The notes under the pieces: generated by a model
The model's database searches: none
What the model was told of the DNA's origin: nothing
What the model saw: the letters and a program-made list of their open reading frames with translations, nothing else
Made by a program: the position numbers and the translations under genes
Shown: positions 19,105 through 28,438 of the stretch, one piece after another
Position numbering within the stretch: position 1 is the first letter of the stretch
How the letters are laid out: the number at the start of each line of letters is the position of its first letter
NCBI GenBank assembly: GCA_902786925.1
Contig: CADAEK010000003.1
Span: 122,915 to 186,914, forward strand
DNA: 64,000 nucleotides
Direction: 5' to 3'
DNA from: an uncultured Bacteroidales bacterium
GTDB lineage: Bacteria; Bacteroidota; Bacteroidia; Bacteroidales; Bacteroidaceae

Positions 19105-19334
19105 CGCTTTGAGTCTTTTTCCTCAAGCACAAATAAGTAGTTTCTTGAAGCGCACAGACGCGTTGCCCACAAGCATACAGACGCGTTGCCCACAAGCTCA
19201 AGTAAGCTTTGCCCGTAAGCACAATGAAGGCTTTCCCTAAAGCACAAAAGAGTGATGCCCTAAAGCACAAAGGAACTACTTCAATAAGCCGAGAAAAGGC
19301 TCATAAACATACACGAAGGAGCGATATCCTGAAC
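19105..19334. repeat. Degenerate 23-bp tandem array A1
   Basis: Eight units in exact 23-bp steps from 19105 to 19288. The two units at 19151 and 19174 are nearly identical (core ACAGACGCGTTGCCCACAAG). The others keep CAC near the start, a C/T-rich middle and a final AAG. Two weaker units continue to 19334 in the same phase (the last matches at about 15 of 23 positions) and run into element E3. The step is not a multiple of three and there is no reading frame of substance. Confidence 0.9.
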
Positions 19335-19356
19335 TTCTACAGAGCGGCACAGACAA

Positions 19357-19437
19357 CCACTTAACCGGAGTGAGTCAGACCGGTATAGGCGGTGTGACTC
19401 AGACCAACAAGCACGGTGTGAGTCACACCGTTTTAAG
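19357..19437. repeat. Triple-unit intergenic element E3 (CGGTGTGA family)
   Basis: Units at 19366-19382 (CGGAGTGAGTCAGACCG), 19390-19406 (CGGTGTGACTCAGACCA) and 19414-19430 (perfect palindrome CGGTGTGAGTCACACCG), in exact 24-bp steps. The two edge substitutions make this the most worn copy. It lies between convergent deoC and the polyprenyl synthase gene, directly after array A1. Confidence 0.93.
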
Positions 19438-19442
19438 AACAC

Positions 19443-19477
19443 AAAAAGCAGGCTTTCGGGCCTGCTTTCTTTTTATC
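19443..19477. terminator. Bidirectional terminator between deoC and the polyprenyl synthase gene
   Basis: A 9-bp stem AAAGCAGGC/GCCTGCTTT (19445-19453 and 19460-19468) with a 6-base loop, followed by TCTTTTTAT on the plus strand and preceded by an A-run that serves the minus strand. Confidence 0.85.
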
Positions 19478-19508
19478 TCTAATTGAAAAGGGAAAATCTC
19501 AGTAAAGA

Positions 19509-20486
19509 CTAAAGTGAACGAGCAATCACATAGTCAACGTAGGCATTTAATGCTTGTTTAGCATCTGAATCAGGGAAAGAATCGAGCAAATCCTTTGCCT
19601 TCTGGGCATAGCTGTTCATCACCGTCTCTGCGTATTCAATGCCGCCATTCGCCTTAGTGAACTCAACAAGAGTGTCTATCTCAGCTTGAGATACCATACG
19701 CGATTTCACCTTACGTGCTAAAGCAAGCATATCTTCACTTCCGGAATCGAGCACAGCGTGAATAACGGGAAGCGTGAGTTTACCCTCTTTCATATCGTTG
19801 CCCGTAGGTTTTCCTATCGCAGTGTTAGAGGAATAATCGAAGATATCATCACGAATCTGGAAACAAATGCCAACATTTTCTCCGAATTGAGCCATGATTC
19901 GTCGTACCGATTTGTCCGACGAAACAGAAAGTGCCCCTGCTTCGGCACACGCTGCAAAGAGCGCGGCAGTCTTGTTTCGTATGATATCAAAGTAAACAGC
20001 TTCGTCGATAGCCAGGTTCTTCACGTTGTGAAGCTGAAGGAGTTCTCCTGAAGAAAGGCACTGCGCTGCATCAGAAACCGAATTCACCAAGTCGGAACTT
20101 CCGGTTTTTGCGGCACAGCGAAGCGCATTTGCAAGGATGAAATCGCCCACAAGCACGGCAACCTGATTGCTGTATGCACTGTTAACGGAGTCTTGACCAC
20201 GCCGTTCAGCACTTTCATCTACCACATCATCATGAATAAGACTGGCAGTATGGAAGAACTCAAACGTAGCGGCAGACAAGATGGAATTGTAATTCACCGC
20301 ACCACCTACCATCTTAGCGGTGAGCAATGTCAGCATAGGACGCATCATTTTCCCCTTCCTGCTGGCAATAGTGGCAAGCACCTCACGCAGGAGAGGATTC
20401 GTGTGCACCATGTAGGAGTCAAACACCGCACGATAGGTGTTCATCTCCGCTTCAATTGGCTTTCTGATATGTTGCAATACGTCCAT
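19509..20486 (-). CDS. Polyprenyl diphosphate synthase (all-trans isoprenoid synthase)
   Basis: Head-to-tail prenyl synthase that extends farnesyl or similar diphosphates with isopentenyl diphosphate; in this phylum it probably makes the menaquinone side chain. Both Asp-rich motifs are present: LIHDDVVDESAERRG and FQIRDDIFDYS, with GKMMRPMLTLL near the start. The frame is open back to 20525, but a -7 box (TAACTTTG, 20512-20505) overlaps codons 5-7 of that longer frame. I therefore place the start at the ATG at 20486 (MDVLQHIRKPI), or possibly 20501. Product chain length cannot be read from the sequence. Confidence 0.93.
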   Translation of the reverse strand: MDVLQHIRKPIEAEMNTYRAVFDSYMVHTNPLLREVLATIASRKGKMMRPMLTLLTAKMVGGAVNYNSILSAATFEFFHTASLIHDDVVDESAERRGQDSVNSAYSNQVAVLVGDFILANALRCAAKTGSSDLVNSVSDAAQCLSSGELLQLHNVKNLAIDEAVYFDIIRNKTAALFAACAEAGALSVSSDKSVRRIMAQFGENVGICFQIRDDIFDYSSNTAIGKPTGNDMKEGKLTLPVIHAVLDSGSEDMLALARKVKSRMVSQAEIDTLVEFTKANGGIEYAETVMNSYAQKAKDLLDSFPDSDAKQALNAYVDYVIARSL

Positions 20487-20504
20487 CTTTTCGAAAAACA
20501 TCTG

Positions 20505-20512
20505 CAAAGTTA
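20505..20512 (-). promoter_or_regulatory. -7 box of the polyprenyl synthase promoter
   Basis: TAACTTTG on the minus strand, only 4 bp before the ATG at 20501 and 19 bp before the ATG at 20486. No clear TTG is seen 20 bases upstream. Its position argues against the longest open frame. Confidence 0.6.
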
Positions 20513-20562
20513 GCGCTTTTTCCAAATATAATTCGTAAGTTTACACACAAAATGGAAAAGGC

Positions 20563-23445
20563 ATGGCAAAATTGTTTCTTCTCGATGCTTACGCATTGAT
20601 TTATAGAGCCTACTACGGCTTCATCAAGAATCCACGCATCAACAGCAAAGGCGAAAACACATCGGCAGTTCTTGGCTTCGTCAACACGCTGGAAGAGATT
20701 CTCACCAAGGAGAATCCCGAATACATCGGTGTAGCATTCGATCCACACGGCCCCACGTTCCGTCATGAGACATTCAGCGAATACAAGGCCCAGCGCGAGG
20801 AAACACCAGAAGGTATCCGATTTGCGGTACCTATAATTAAAGATGTATTGAAAGCCTACCGCATCCCCGTATTGGAAGTAACAGGCTTTGAAGCAGACGA
20901 TGTAATCGGTACATTGGCTAAACAGAGCGAATCCATCGAAGGAATTGACACCTATATGATGACGCCAGATAAGGACTACGGGCAACTTGTAGCCGAACAC
21001 GTAAAGATGTATAAGCCAAGACATGATGGCGGCTTCGACATCTTAGGCGTGAAGGAGGTGACGGAGAAGTACGGCATCCAAGACGTGAAACAGGTGATAG
21101 ACCTTCTGGGACTAATGGGCGACTCCTCCGACAATTACCCAGGCTGCCCAGGTGTTGGCGAAAAGACAGCAGTGAAACTTATCAATGAGTTTGGTAACAT
21201 CGAAGGGCTTTTAGCCAACATCGACCAGCTGAAAGGAGCGATGAAACGGAAAGTGGAAGAGCATGTGGACGACATCAAGTTGTCGAAGTACCTCGCAACT
21301 ATCAGAACCGATGTGCCCATCACGCTCGACCTTGACAGCCTCAAGCGCGAATCCATCGACGAAACTGCCCTGAAAGAAATCTTCGAAAGGTTAGAGTTCC
21401 GCACCCTGAGCAGAAGACTTTTCAGCGATGCCAAGGAAGCAAAAGGTGAAAAGGAGCAAGGGGGAACGAAAAACAAGCGACAAGGAACACAAGGCGACCT
21501 TTTTAGCGGTGACCTCTTCGGCGGACCAGCTTCAACCCCTCAACCAACCCTTTTTGATGCCCAAAACACCGCTCTCAATTCGAGCGAGGGGCAAGGAGAT
21601 TTGTTTTCGTCGAATCTCAGCGACATAACGACAACGAAGCATAACTATCAGCTTGTTGATTCTGAGGAGGAAATGGATTCGCTTGCTGCAAAATTATTGA
21701 CTTTCGATTTTATTAGTTTAGACACAGAGACCACTTCCGTAGACGCAATGTCGGCTAAACTGGTAGGATTGAGCTTCGCGGTGGAAGAAGGAAGCGCTTT
21801 CTATGTCCCTATACCCTATCATGAGGAGTGGTCAGGTAACGACTTCGAAAAAGCGTTAAGGATTGTTAACAAGTTCAAGACAGTATATGAGTCGAAGCAA
21901 ATCCTGAAGATTGGACAGAACATCAAGTACGACATGATGGTGCTTGCCAACTATGACATCCATCTTGAGGGCAAGATGTTCGACACAATGATTGCACATT
22001 ATATTATCGCACCCGAACTGCGTCACAATATGGATTACCTCGCCGAGGTGTACCTCAAGTACCAAACCATCCACATCGACGCCCTCATCGGTTCGGGCAA
22101 GAAACAACGCTCCATGCACGAGCTCGATCCTAAGGAAGTGTACGAGTATGCGGCAGAGGATGCTGACGTGACGCTGAAACTAAAGACCATCCTCGAGAAG
22201 GAACTTCAAGAGAAAGGGCTTTGGAAACTGTTCGACGACGTGGAGATGCCGTTGGTGCCTGTGTTAGCAAGGATGGAGATGAACGGCGTGCGCATCGACG
22301 AAGCCTCGCTGTCGGAGACTTCGCGTGTGTTCACAGAGCACATGGAAAGCATCGAACGAGAAATACGCGAAGTGGCTGGAGAGGAACTGAACATCAGCTC
22401 CCCGAAACAGGTGGGCGAACTTCTCTTTGACAAGCTCAAAATCGACGCCAAGCCGAAGAAGACAAAGACAGGACAATATGTAACTGACGAGGCCACTCTG
22501 CTTGCCTTGAAGAGCAAGCACCCCGTAGTGGAAAAGATACTCGATTATCGTGGCTACAAGAAACTGCTAAGCACTTACATTGATGCGCTTCCCCAACTGG
22601 TAAATCCACGCACAGGGCACATACACACATCTTACAACCAAGCGGTTACGGCAACAGGAAGACTCTCTTCGAGCAATCCCAACCTGCAGAACATTCCTAT
22701 CCGCGACGAGAACGGAAAGGAAGTTCGCAAGGCCTTCATTCCCGACCAGGGAGAACTCTTCTTCTCTGCCGACTACAGTCAGATAGAATTGCGATTGATG
22801 GCCCATCTGAGTCAAGACCACAACATGGTGGAAGACTTCAACAGCGGGCATGATATCCATCAGGCCACAGCAGCCAAAATCTTCAAGGTAGACATCAAGG
22901 ATGTGACGAGCGACATGCGCCGCAAAGCCAAGACAGCCAACTTCGGCATCATCTACGGCATCTCTGCCTTCGGATTAGCCGAGCGCATGGAAGTGAGCCG
23001 CAGCGAGGCCAAACAGCTCATTGACGACTACTTTGCCACTTACCCAGGTGTGAAAGCATACATGGATCAGAGCATCGAGAAAGCCCGTCAATTAGGCTAC
23101 ACAGAGACTCTTCTCGGACGCCGCTGCCAACTGCCCGACATCAACTCACGCAATGCCGTAGTGCGCGGCTATGCCGAACGAAACGCCATCAATGCCCCCA
23201 TTCAGGGAACAGCCGCCGACATCATCAAGGTGGCGATGATACGCATTGACAAGCGGATGCGCGAAGAAGGCCTGCGCTCAAAGATGATACTGCAAGTGCA
23301 TGACGAACTCAACTTCTCCGTCGTACCCGAAGAGAAGGAGAAACTTCAAGCATTAGTCATCAGCGAGATGCAGAATGCCATCCAGCTCTCCGTACCCCTC
23401 TTTGCCGATTGCGGCTGGGGCACCAACTGGCTCGAAGCACACTAA
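20563..23445 (+). CDS. polA: DNA polymerase I
   Basis: Gap-filling and RNA-primer-removing polymerase with three domains. The N-terminal 5'-3' exonuclease has LLDAYALIYRAYY, DDVIGTLA and GVGEKTAVKLI. The 3'-5' proofreading domain begins near residue 360 and keeps all three motifs: DTETTS, NIKYDMMVL and YAAEDADVT. The family A polymerase domain has DYSQIELRLMAHLS, RRKAKTANFGIIYG and VHDELNFSV. Between the two exonuclease domains there is a low-complexity linker (about residues 290-360, Gly/Gln/Ser-rich). Length 960 is usual. Divergent from the polyprenyl synthase gene. Confidence 0.98.
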   Translation: MAKLFLLDAYALIYRAYYGFIKNPRINSKGENTSAVLGFVNTLEEILTKENPEYIGVAFDPHGPTFRHETFSEYKAQREETPEGIRFAVPIIKDVLKAYRIPVLEVTGFEADDVIGTLAKQSESIEGIDTYMMTPDKDYGQLVAEHVKMYKPRHDGGFDILGVKEVTEKYGIQDVKQVIDLLGLMGDSSDNYPGCPGVGEKTAVKLINEFGNIEGLLANIDQLKGAMKRKVEEHVDDIKLSKYLATIRTDVPITLDLDSLKRESIDETALKEIFERLEFRTLSRRLFSDAKEAKGEKEQGGTKNKRQGTQGDLFSGDLFGGPASTPQPTLFDAQNTALNSSEGQGDLFSSNLSDITTTKHNYQLVDSEEEMDSLAAKLLTFDFISLDTETTSVDAMSAKLVGLSFAVEEGSAFYVPIPYHEEWSGNDFEKALRIVNKFKTVYESKQILKIGQNIKYDMMVLANYDIHLEGKMFDTMIAHYIIAPELRHNMDYLAEVYLKYQTIHIDALIGSGKKQRSMHELDPKEVYEYAAEDADVTLKLKTILEKELQEKGLWKLFDDVEMPLVPVLARMEMNGVRIDEASLSETSRVFTEHMESIEREIREVAGEELNISSPKQVGELLFDKLKIDAKPKKTKTGQYVTDEATLLALKSKHPVVEKILDYRGYKKLLSTYIDALPQLVNPRTGHIHTSYNQAVTATGRLSSSNPNLQNIPIRDENGKEVRKAFIPDQGELFFSADYSQIELRLMAHLSQDHNMVEDFNSGHDIHQATAAKIFKVDIKDVTSDMRRKAKTANFGIIYGISAFGLAERMEVSRSEAKQLIDDYFATYPGVKAYMDQSIEKARQLGYTETLLGRRCQLPDINSRNAVVRGYAERNAINAPIQGTAADIIKVAMIRIDKRMREEGLRSKMILQVHDELNFSVVPEEKEKLQALVISEMQNAIQLSVPLFADCGWGTNWLEAH

Positions 23446-23451
23446 TATCCC

Positions 23452-23492
23452 ATAGCGCTTCCCTATCGTTCACACACGAAGGGAAGCGCTAT
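23452..23492 (+). terminator. Hairpin after polA
   Basis: A perfect 13-bp inverted repeat (ATAGCGCTTCCCT, 23452-23464, with its complement at 23480-23492) and a 15-base loop, 6 bp after the polA stop. No strong T-run follows, so termination may be weak. Confidence 0.55.
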
Positions 23493-23536
23493 TCATCATC
23501 ACGAACACAAACCAAACGAATCAAGCAGAATTCCTC

Positions 23537-24484
23537 ATGTGGCATAGCCTTGCTGTTCTCATATTATTGATGCTGTACGCGCATGAAGTGAAGGCGCAAC
23601 AGACCTTCACGGCCCTTTCCTACAACATCGAGAACGCATTCGACACCATTCATGACGAGGGCAAGCGAGACCAAGAATACTGTGCTGGCGGAGAACGCAG
23701 ATGGAACAATCACCGCCTGTTCAAGAAACTGAAAGCCATTGGGAAAGTGATTGCTGCCGCTGACGAGCAAAAGCCCGTTGACCTCATAGGACTCTGTGAG
23801 GTAGAGAACGACACGGTGATGACCTATCTCACCGAATGCACTCCACTAAAGAATCTCAACTACCGCTACATCATGACCCACTCCAGCGACGAACGCGGCA
23901 TTGATGTTGCTCTGCTCTATTCACCCTTTACATTCCACCCCATTGAAACTCAGGACATCCGTCCTCGCACACACAGGAAGAAGACACGCAACATCCTGCA
24001 TGTGGCGGGCATCATAGCCGAAGGCGACACACTCGATGTCTACGTGGTCCATTTGCCCTCCAAACTGGGTGGCGGAGAGGCGCAAGAAGTCAGCATGAAC
24101 ATCTGCCAGCAGCTCCTGTCACACGCCGATTCCGTGCGTGCATCGCGCCTGCACCCCAACCTTATCATCATGGGCGATTTCAATGCAGAAACCGATTCGC
24201 CGCAACTCATGTTTCTCACGCAAAACAGCATCTTCACCGACCAGACCTTCGGTCTCGAACCCGGCACATACAAGTATCAAGGCGAATGGTCCACCATTGA
24301 CCACATTCTTACCCACACCACCACCCTCTCCCATCAGCAAACACGCATCCTCACACTCCCGTTCCTCACCGAGCCAGACCCCATTGATGGCCATGAGAAG
24401 CCTTATAGGACGTACCGTGGACCCACCTATATAGGAGGCCCAAGCGACCATCTTCCTGTAGTGAGTGTTTTCCACACGAGATAG
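23537..24484 (+). CDS. Exported endonuclease/exonuclease/phosphatase family protein
   Basis: Metal-dependent phosphoesterase fold with an N-terminal signal peptide (LAVLILLMLYAHEVKA, cleavage near QQT). Catalytic motifs are present: LSYNIENAFDT near the mature start, LCEVEND (metal-binding Glu), GIDVALLYSP, MGDFNAETDSPQ and a final GPSDHLPV His. The YNIEN...DT start is typical of Bacteroidota secreted members. The substrate could be extracellular DNA, RNA or phospholipid; the sequence does not decide. It follows polA by 91 bp. Confidence 0.9.
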   Translation: MWHSLAVLILLMLYAHEVKAQQTFTALSYNIENAFDTIHDEGKRDQEYCAGGERRWNNHRLFKKLKAIGKVIAAADEQKPVDLIGLCEVENDTVMTYLTECTPLKNLNYRYIMTHSSDERGIDVALLYSPFTFHPIETQDIRPRTHRKKTRNILHVAGIIAEGDTLDVYVVHLPSKLGGGEAQEVSMNICQQLLSHADSVRASRLHPNLIIMGDFNAETDSPQLMFLTQNSIFTDQTFGLEPGTYKYQGEWSTIDHILTHTTTLSHQQTRILTLPFLTEPDPIDGHEKPYRTYRGPTYIGGPSDHLPVVSVFHTR

Positions 24485-24529
24485 CCTTTGACTCCACCAC
24501 AGAATTGTTCAATATGTTCGCACCCTGCA

Positions 24530-24612
24530 CCACTTTTTCGGTGTGAGTCACACCGATGGTGGCGGTCTGAGTCACACCGCATAGGTCGGTCTGAGTCACA
24601 CCGATTTCAAGG
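24530..24612. repeat. Triple-unit intergenic element E4 (CGGTGTGA family, inverted)
   Basis: Units at 24539-24555 (perfect palindrome CGGTGTGAGTCACACCG), 24563-24579 and 24587-24603 (both CGGTCTGAGTCACACCG), in 24-bp steps, with spacers ATGGTGG and CATAGGT. Read on the other strand the order matches E2 (two asymmetric units, then the palindrome), so this copy is inverted. The left flank CCCTGCACCAC is shared with E2 and E6. Confidence 0.95.
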
Positions 24613-24835
24613 CATCAAGCGTTGGCCATTTTGTACGATTGCGTCACAACTGCCGACTCTCAAGGCGAGAACCATTCATCAGGAAGAAGAAAAGCGAAGA
24701 GGGTATCTGCACAATCGAAAGAAAACCATCACTAAAAACAACGAGCCACCCTTTGAGCCATGCTCGAAGACAGGCCCGTTTAGCCACCACTTGCGCCTCT
24801 GCTACAGCACTGAGGAAGAATAAAATCGAATGAAT

Positions 24836-24866
24836 TTGTTTATTCCCTCAGTAATTCGTATCTTTG
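24836..24866 (+). promoter_or_regulatory. Promoter of the acetyltransferase-parE-coaD-ctp operon
   Basis: TTG (24836-24838), 20 bases, TATCTTTG (24859-24866): a perfect Bacteroidetes -33/-7 pair. It lies inside the longest open frame that starts at 24830, so translation must begin later, at 24890. Confidence 0.85.
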
Positions 24867-24889
24867 TCCCCAAATTTGCATTTGAAAGA

Positions 24890-26023
24890 ATGGTAACTAT
24901 TAAGAAAGTAGAAACAAAGAAAGAACTGAAGCAGTTCATCCGATTTAATTACGAATTATATAAAGACAACCCCTATTCCGTACCCGACTTGTATGAGGAC
25001 ATGCTGAACACGTTCTCCGACAAGAACGCAGCAATGGAATTCTGCGAGGCAGCCTATTTCCTGGCATATAAAGAAGGGAAGCTGGTGGGCCGTGTGGCAG
25101 CCATCATCAACAAGAAGGCGAACAAGACGTGGAACTTGAAAAATGTGCGCTTTGGCTGGATAGACTTTGTGGACGATGAGGAAGTGAGCGAAGCGCTGCT
25201 GCAGACAGTGGAAGCATGGGGCAAGGAGCGTGGCATGGACACGATTCAGGGTCCGCTGGGCTTCACCGACATGGATGCAGAAGGTATGCTGATTGAAGGC
25301 TTCGAGGAGCTTTCAACAATGGCCACCATCTATAACTATCCTTACTACCAGAAGCACATCGAGCGACTGGGCTTCGAGAAGGATGCCGACTGGATTGAGA
25401 TGCTGATGACCGTGCCCAAAGAGACCGGTCTGCCCGAGCGACTCAAGAAGATTGCCGAGATTGTGATGAAGAAGTACGACTTGCACATCAAGAAATACAC
25501 GTCGGCCAAGAAGATTGCGAAAGAATATGGCCAAGAAATCTTCTCGGTCATCAACGAGGCCTTCAAGCCTCTGTTCGGATACAGCGAGCTGAGCCAGAAA
25601 CAGATAGACCAATACGTGAAGATGTTCCTTCCGGTGCTTGACCTGAAGCTGGTGAGCCTCGTGACAGACGCAAACGGCAAACTGGTGGCTGTGGGCATCT
25701 CCATGCCATCTATGTCGAAAGCGCTGCAGGCCGCCAAGGGAAAGCTCACGCCATTCGGCTGGTGGCACCTACTGAAGGCACTGAAGTTCAAGAAGCCCAA
25801 AGTGCTCGACCTCCTGCTGGTGGGCGTGCTGCCTGAATATCAGAGCAAGGGCGTGAACTCCATCCTGTTCTACGACCTGCTGCCTATCTATGTGTCTGAG
25901 GGCTACGACTATGTGGAGACCAACCCCGAACTGGAGGAAAACGAGAAGGTGCAACAGCAGTGGATCTATTTTGAAAGAAGACAGCACAAGAGAAGAAGGT
26001 GCTACAAGAAGGAGATAAAATAA
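24890..26023 (+). CDS. GNAT-like acyltransferase-fold protein
   Basis: A 377-residue protein of a Bacteroidota family with two acetyltransferase-like halves. The first half shows [18 protein letters not shown] and [20 protein letters not shown]. The second shows [21 protein letters not shown], close to the acetyl-CoA-binding pattern Q-x-x-G-x-(G/N), and ends in [14 protein letters not shown]. The start at 24890 ([13 protein letters not shown]) is chosen because the promoter lies just upstream and cuts off the longer frame. Its stop codon overlaps the parE ATG by one base, implying coupled translation. The substrate is unknown. Confidence 0.8.
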   Translation: MVTIKKVETKKELKQFIRFNYELYKDNPYSVPDLYEDMLNTFSDKNAAMEFCEAAYFLAYKEGKLVGRVAAIINKKANKTWNLKNVRFGWIDFVDDEEVSEALLQTVEAWGKERGMDTIQGPLGFTDMDAEGMLIEGFEELSTMATIYNYPYYQKHIERLGFEKDADWIEMLMTVPKETGLPERLKKIAEIVMKKYDLHIKKYTSAKKIAKEYGQEIFSVINEAFKPLFGYSELSQKQIDQYVKMFLPVLDLKLVSLVTDANGKLVAVGISMPSMSKALQAAKGKLTPFGWWHLLKALKFKKPKVLDLLLVGVLPEYQSKGVNSILFYDLLPIYVSEGYDYVETNPELEENEKVQQQWIYFERRQHKRRRCYKKEIK

Positions 26024-27996
26024 TGGCAGAAGAGAATCTGAACAACACCACCCCCAACGCAGCATATGGTGATGCCAACATCATCACGCTGACAGGCGTG
26101 GAGCACATCCGCTTGCGTCCGGGCATGTACATAGGCCGCCTGGGCGATGGAAGTCATGCCGAGGATGGTATCTATGTGCTCTTGAAGGAGATTGTCGACA
26201 ACAGTATCGACGAATTCAAGATGCAGGCCGGCAAGCGCATCGAGGTGGAAGTGCAGGACAACCGCTCCGTGACGGTGCGCGACTATGGTCGTGGCATTCC
26301 GCAAGGCAAGATGATTGAGGCTGTCAGCATCCTGAACACAGGTGGTAAGTACGACTCGAAAGCCTTCCAGAAGTCTATCGGCCTGAACGGTGTGGGCACC
26401 AAGGCCGTAAACGCTCTGTCTAACCGCTTTGAGGTGAGAAGTTATCGCGACGGCGTGGTGCGCACGGCTGTGTTTGAGAAAGGAAAGCTGGTGGACGACA
26501 AGACAGAGAAGACAAGTGAGGAGAACGGCACCTACATCTATTTCCAGCCCGACGACACGCTGTTCCTTAACTATAAGTTCCAGGATGAGTTTGTGAGCAA
26601 CATGCTGCGCAACTACACCTACCTGAACACAGGATTGGAAATCTTCTACAACGGCAGCCGCATCACGAGCCGCAACGGTCTGAAAGACCTCCTCAAGGAC
26701 ACGATGGACGCTACCCCACTCTATGATATCATCCACCTGAAGGGCGACGACATCGAGATTGCGTTCACCCACACCAACCAGCAATATGGTGAGGAGTACC
26801 ACTCGTTCGTGAACGGTCAGCACACCATTCAGGGCGGCACGCACCAAAGCGCCTTCAAGGAGCACATCGCCAGAACCATCAAAGAGTTCTACGGCAAGAA
26901 CTATGAGTTCAGCGACATCCGCTCAGGCATCATCGCCGCAATAGCTATCAATGTGCAGGAGCCACAGTTCGAATCACAGACGAAAATCAAGCTGGGCTCA
27001 CTCACAATGGAACCCAATGGCGGCATCAGCGTGAACAAGTTTGTGGGCGACTTCATCAAGACGGAAGTCGACAACTACTTGCACAAGAACCTGGATGTGG
27101 CAGAAGTGCTCGAAGAGAAAATCAAAGACAACGAACGCGACAGGAAAGCCATTGCAGGCGTGACAAAACTGGCCCGTGACCGTGCGAAAAAAGCCAACCT
27201 GCACAACCGCAAACTGCGCGACTGCAAGATACACCTGAACGACGCCAAAGGACCGCTGAAGGAGGAAAGCTCCATCTTCATCACCGAGGGCGACTCGGCC
27301 AGCGGCAGCATTACCAAGAGCCGCGACGTGATGACTCAGGCCGTGTTCTCCTTGCGAGGCAAACCTCTGAACTCGTATGGCATGACAAAGAAAGTGGTAT
27401 ATGAGAACGAGGAATTCAACCTCTTGCAGGCAGCCCTCAACATAGAGGACGGACTCGACGGACTGCGCTACAACAAAGTCATCGTGGCCACCGATGCCGA
27501 TGTGGACGGCATGCACATCCGACTGCTGATGATTACGTTCTTCCTGCAGTTCTTCCCCGAACTCATCAGAACCGGACACGTGTACATTCTGCAGACACCG
27601 CTCTTCCGCGTGCGCAACCGCAAAAAGCGCATCAAGAAAGCCGTGCTGGACAAATATATGGAAGAGCATCCCGACAGCAAAGGCGACTTCATCACCCTGT
27701 ATTGCTACAACGACGAAGAGCGCCAGAAGGCCATCGAAATGCTCGGACCCGAACCTGAAATCACCCGATTCAAAGGACTGGGAGAGATTTCACCCGACGA
27801 GTTCAAGAACTTTATCGGCTCAGACATGCGACTGGAAAGCGTCACACTGCGCAAAACCGACCAAGTGAAGGAACTTCTCGAATACTACATGGGCAAGAAC
27901 ACCATGCAGCGCCAGAACTTTATCATTAACAACCTGGTCATCGAGGAAGACAAACCCGAAGAAGACCACGAACTGGAAGAAGAAGAAGATGAGTAA
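26023..27996 (+). CDS. parE: DNA topoisomerase IV subunit B
   Basis: ATPase subunit of a type IIA topoisomerase that separates linked daughter chromosomes. The GHKL ATPase site shows [18 protein letters not shown] and [13 protein letters not shown]. The Toprim domain shows [10 protein letters not shown] and [13 protein letters not shown]. The start context ([19 protein letters not shown] followed by GIYVLLKE) is that of Bacteroidota ParE; GyrB would have LEGLEAVRKRP and a KGLHHLV segment. 657 residues. An acidic tail (Glu/Asp-rich) closes the protein. The ATG at 26023 overlaps the previous stop, and coaD starts 8 bp before this gene ends. Confidence 0.92.
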   Translation: MAEENLNNTTPNAAYGDANIITLTGVEHIRLRPGMYIGRLGDGSHAEDGIYVLLKEIVDNSIDEFKMQAGKRIEVEVQDNRSVTVRDYGRGIPQGKMIEAVSILNTGGKYDSKAFQKSIGLNGVGTKAVNALSNRFEVRSYRDGVVRTAVFEKGKLVDDKTEKTSEENGTYIYFQPDDTLFLNYKFQDEFVSNMLRNYTYLNTGLEIFYNGSRITSRNGLKDLLKDTMDATPLYDIIHLKGDDIEIAFTHTNQQYGEEYHSFVNGQHTIQGGTHQSAFKEHIARTIKEFYGKNYEFSDIRSGIIAAIAINVQEPQFESQTKIKLGSLTMEPNGGISVNKFVGDFIKTEVDNYLHKNLDVAEVLEEKIKDNERDRKAIAGVTKLARDRAKKANLHNRKLRDCKIHLNDAKGPLKEESSIFITEGDSASGSITKSRDVMTQAVFSLRGKPLNSYGMTKKVVYENEEFNLLQAALNIEDGLDGLRYNKVIVATDADVDGMHIRLLMITFFLQFFPELIRTGHVYILQTPLFRVRNRKKRIKKAVLDKYMEEHPDSKGDFITLYCYNDEERQKAIEMLGPEPEITRFKGLGEISPDEFKNFIGSDMRLESVTLRKTDQVKELLEYYMGKNTMQRQNFIINNLVIEEDKPEEDHELEEEEDE

Positions 27997-28438
27997 GAAA
28001 GCATTATTTGCTGGAAGCTTTGACCCCTTTACTAAAGGACATCAGAACATCGTCGACCGCGCCCTTCAAAGTGTGGCCGACGAAGTCGTTATAGCCATTG
28101 GCATCAACCACGACAAGCACAGCACCTTCTCCTGCGAAGAACGACTGCAAGCCATCCGAAAGCTCTACAAGGACAATCCTAACGTGCAAGTGGACACCTA
28201 CGAAGGGCTCACAACCGACTATGCACAACGCATCGGAGCAGACTTCTTGCTGCGCGGCGTGAGAAGCGTCAAAGACTTTGAGTTCGAACGCGACATCGCC
28301 GAAGTGAACAAACGCCTTACGGGCATAGAAACCGTGCTTCTGTTCACTGCCCCCGAATATGCCTGCATCAGCTCTAGCGTGGTGCGAGAACTGATGTCCC
28401 ACAACACAAACGTCAACGATTTTTTACCAACAACATGA
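27989..28438 (+). CDS. coaD: Phosphopantetheine adenylyltransferase
   Basis: Fourth step of coenzyme A synthesis: 4'-phosphopantetheine plus ATP gives dephospho-CoA. The nucleotidyltransferase motif [10 protein letters not shown] is at residues 9-18 and the C-terminal [10 protein letters not shown] motif is present; [14 protein letters not shown] is the phosphate-binding segment. 149 residues, normal. It overlaps parE by 8 bp and the next gene by 4 bp (ATGA), so translation is coupled on both sides. Confidence 0.97.
   Translation: MSKKALFAGSFDPFTKGHQNIVDRALQSVADEVVIAIGINHDKHSTFSCEERLQAIRKLYKDNPNVQVDTYEGLTTDYAQRIGADFLLRGVRSVKDFEFERDIAEVNKRLTGIETVLLFTAPEYACISSSVVRELMSHNTNVNDFLPTT

Larger units (their letters stand above)
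24485..24889. other. Intergenic region holding element E4 and a promoter
   Basis: 405 bp between the exported phosphoesterase and the acetyltransferase-like gene. Element E4 lies at 24530-24612 and the promoter at 24836-24866. In the ~220 bp between them I see no hairpin, repeat or credible small gene; the short open frames there have no start context. Confidence 0.6.

Noticed and set aside
19032..19270. Possible CRISPR array (regularly spaced repeats)
   Set aside because: A1 has contiguous degenerate 23-bp units with no separate spacers, and no cas gene is near. The same holds for A2 and A4; the triple-unit elements have 7-bp spacers, far too short.
26002..26865. 287-codon minus-strand open frame
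   Set aside because: It is the complement of parE; codon structure and domains belong to parE.
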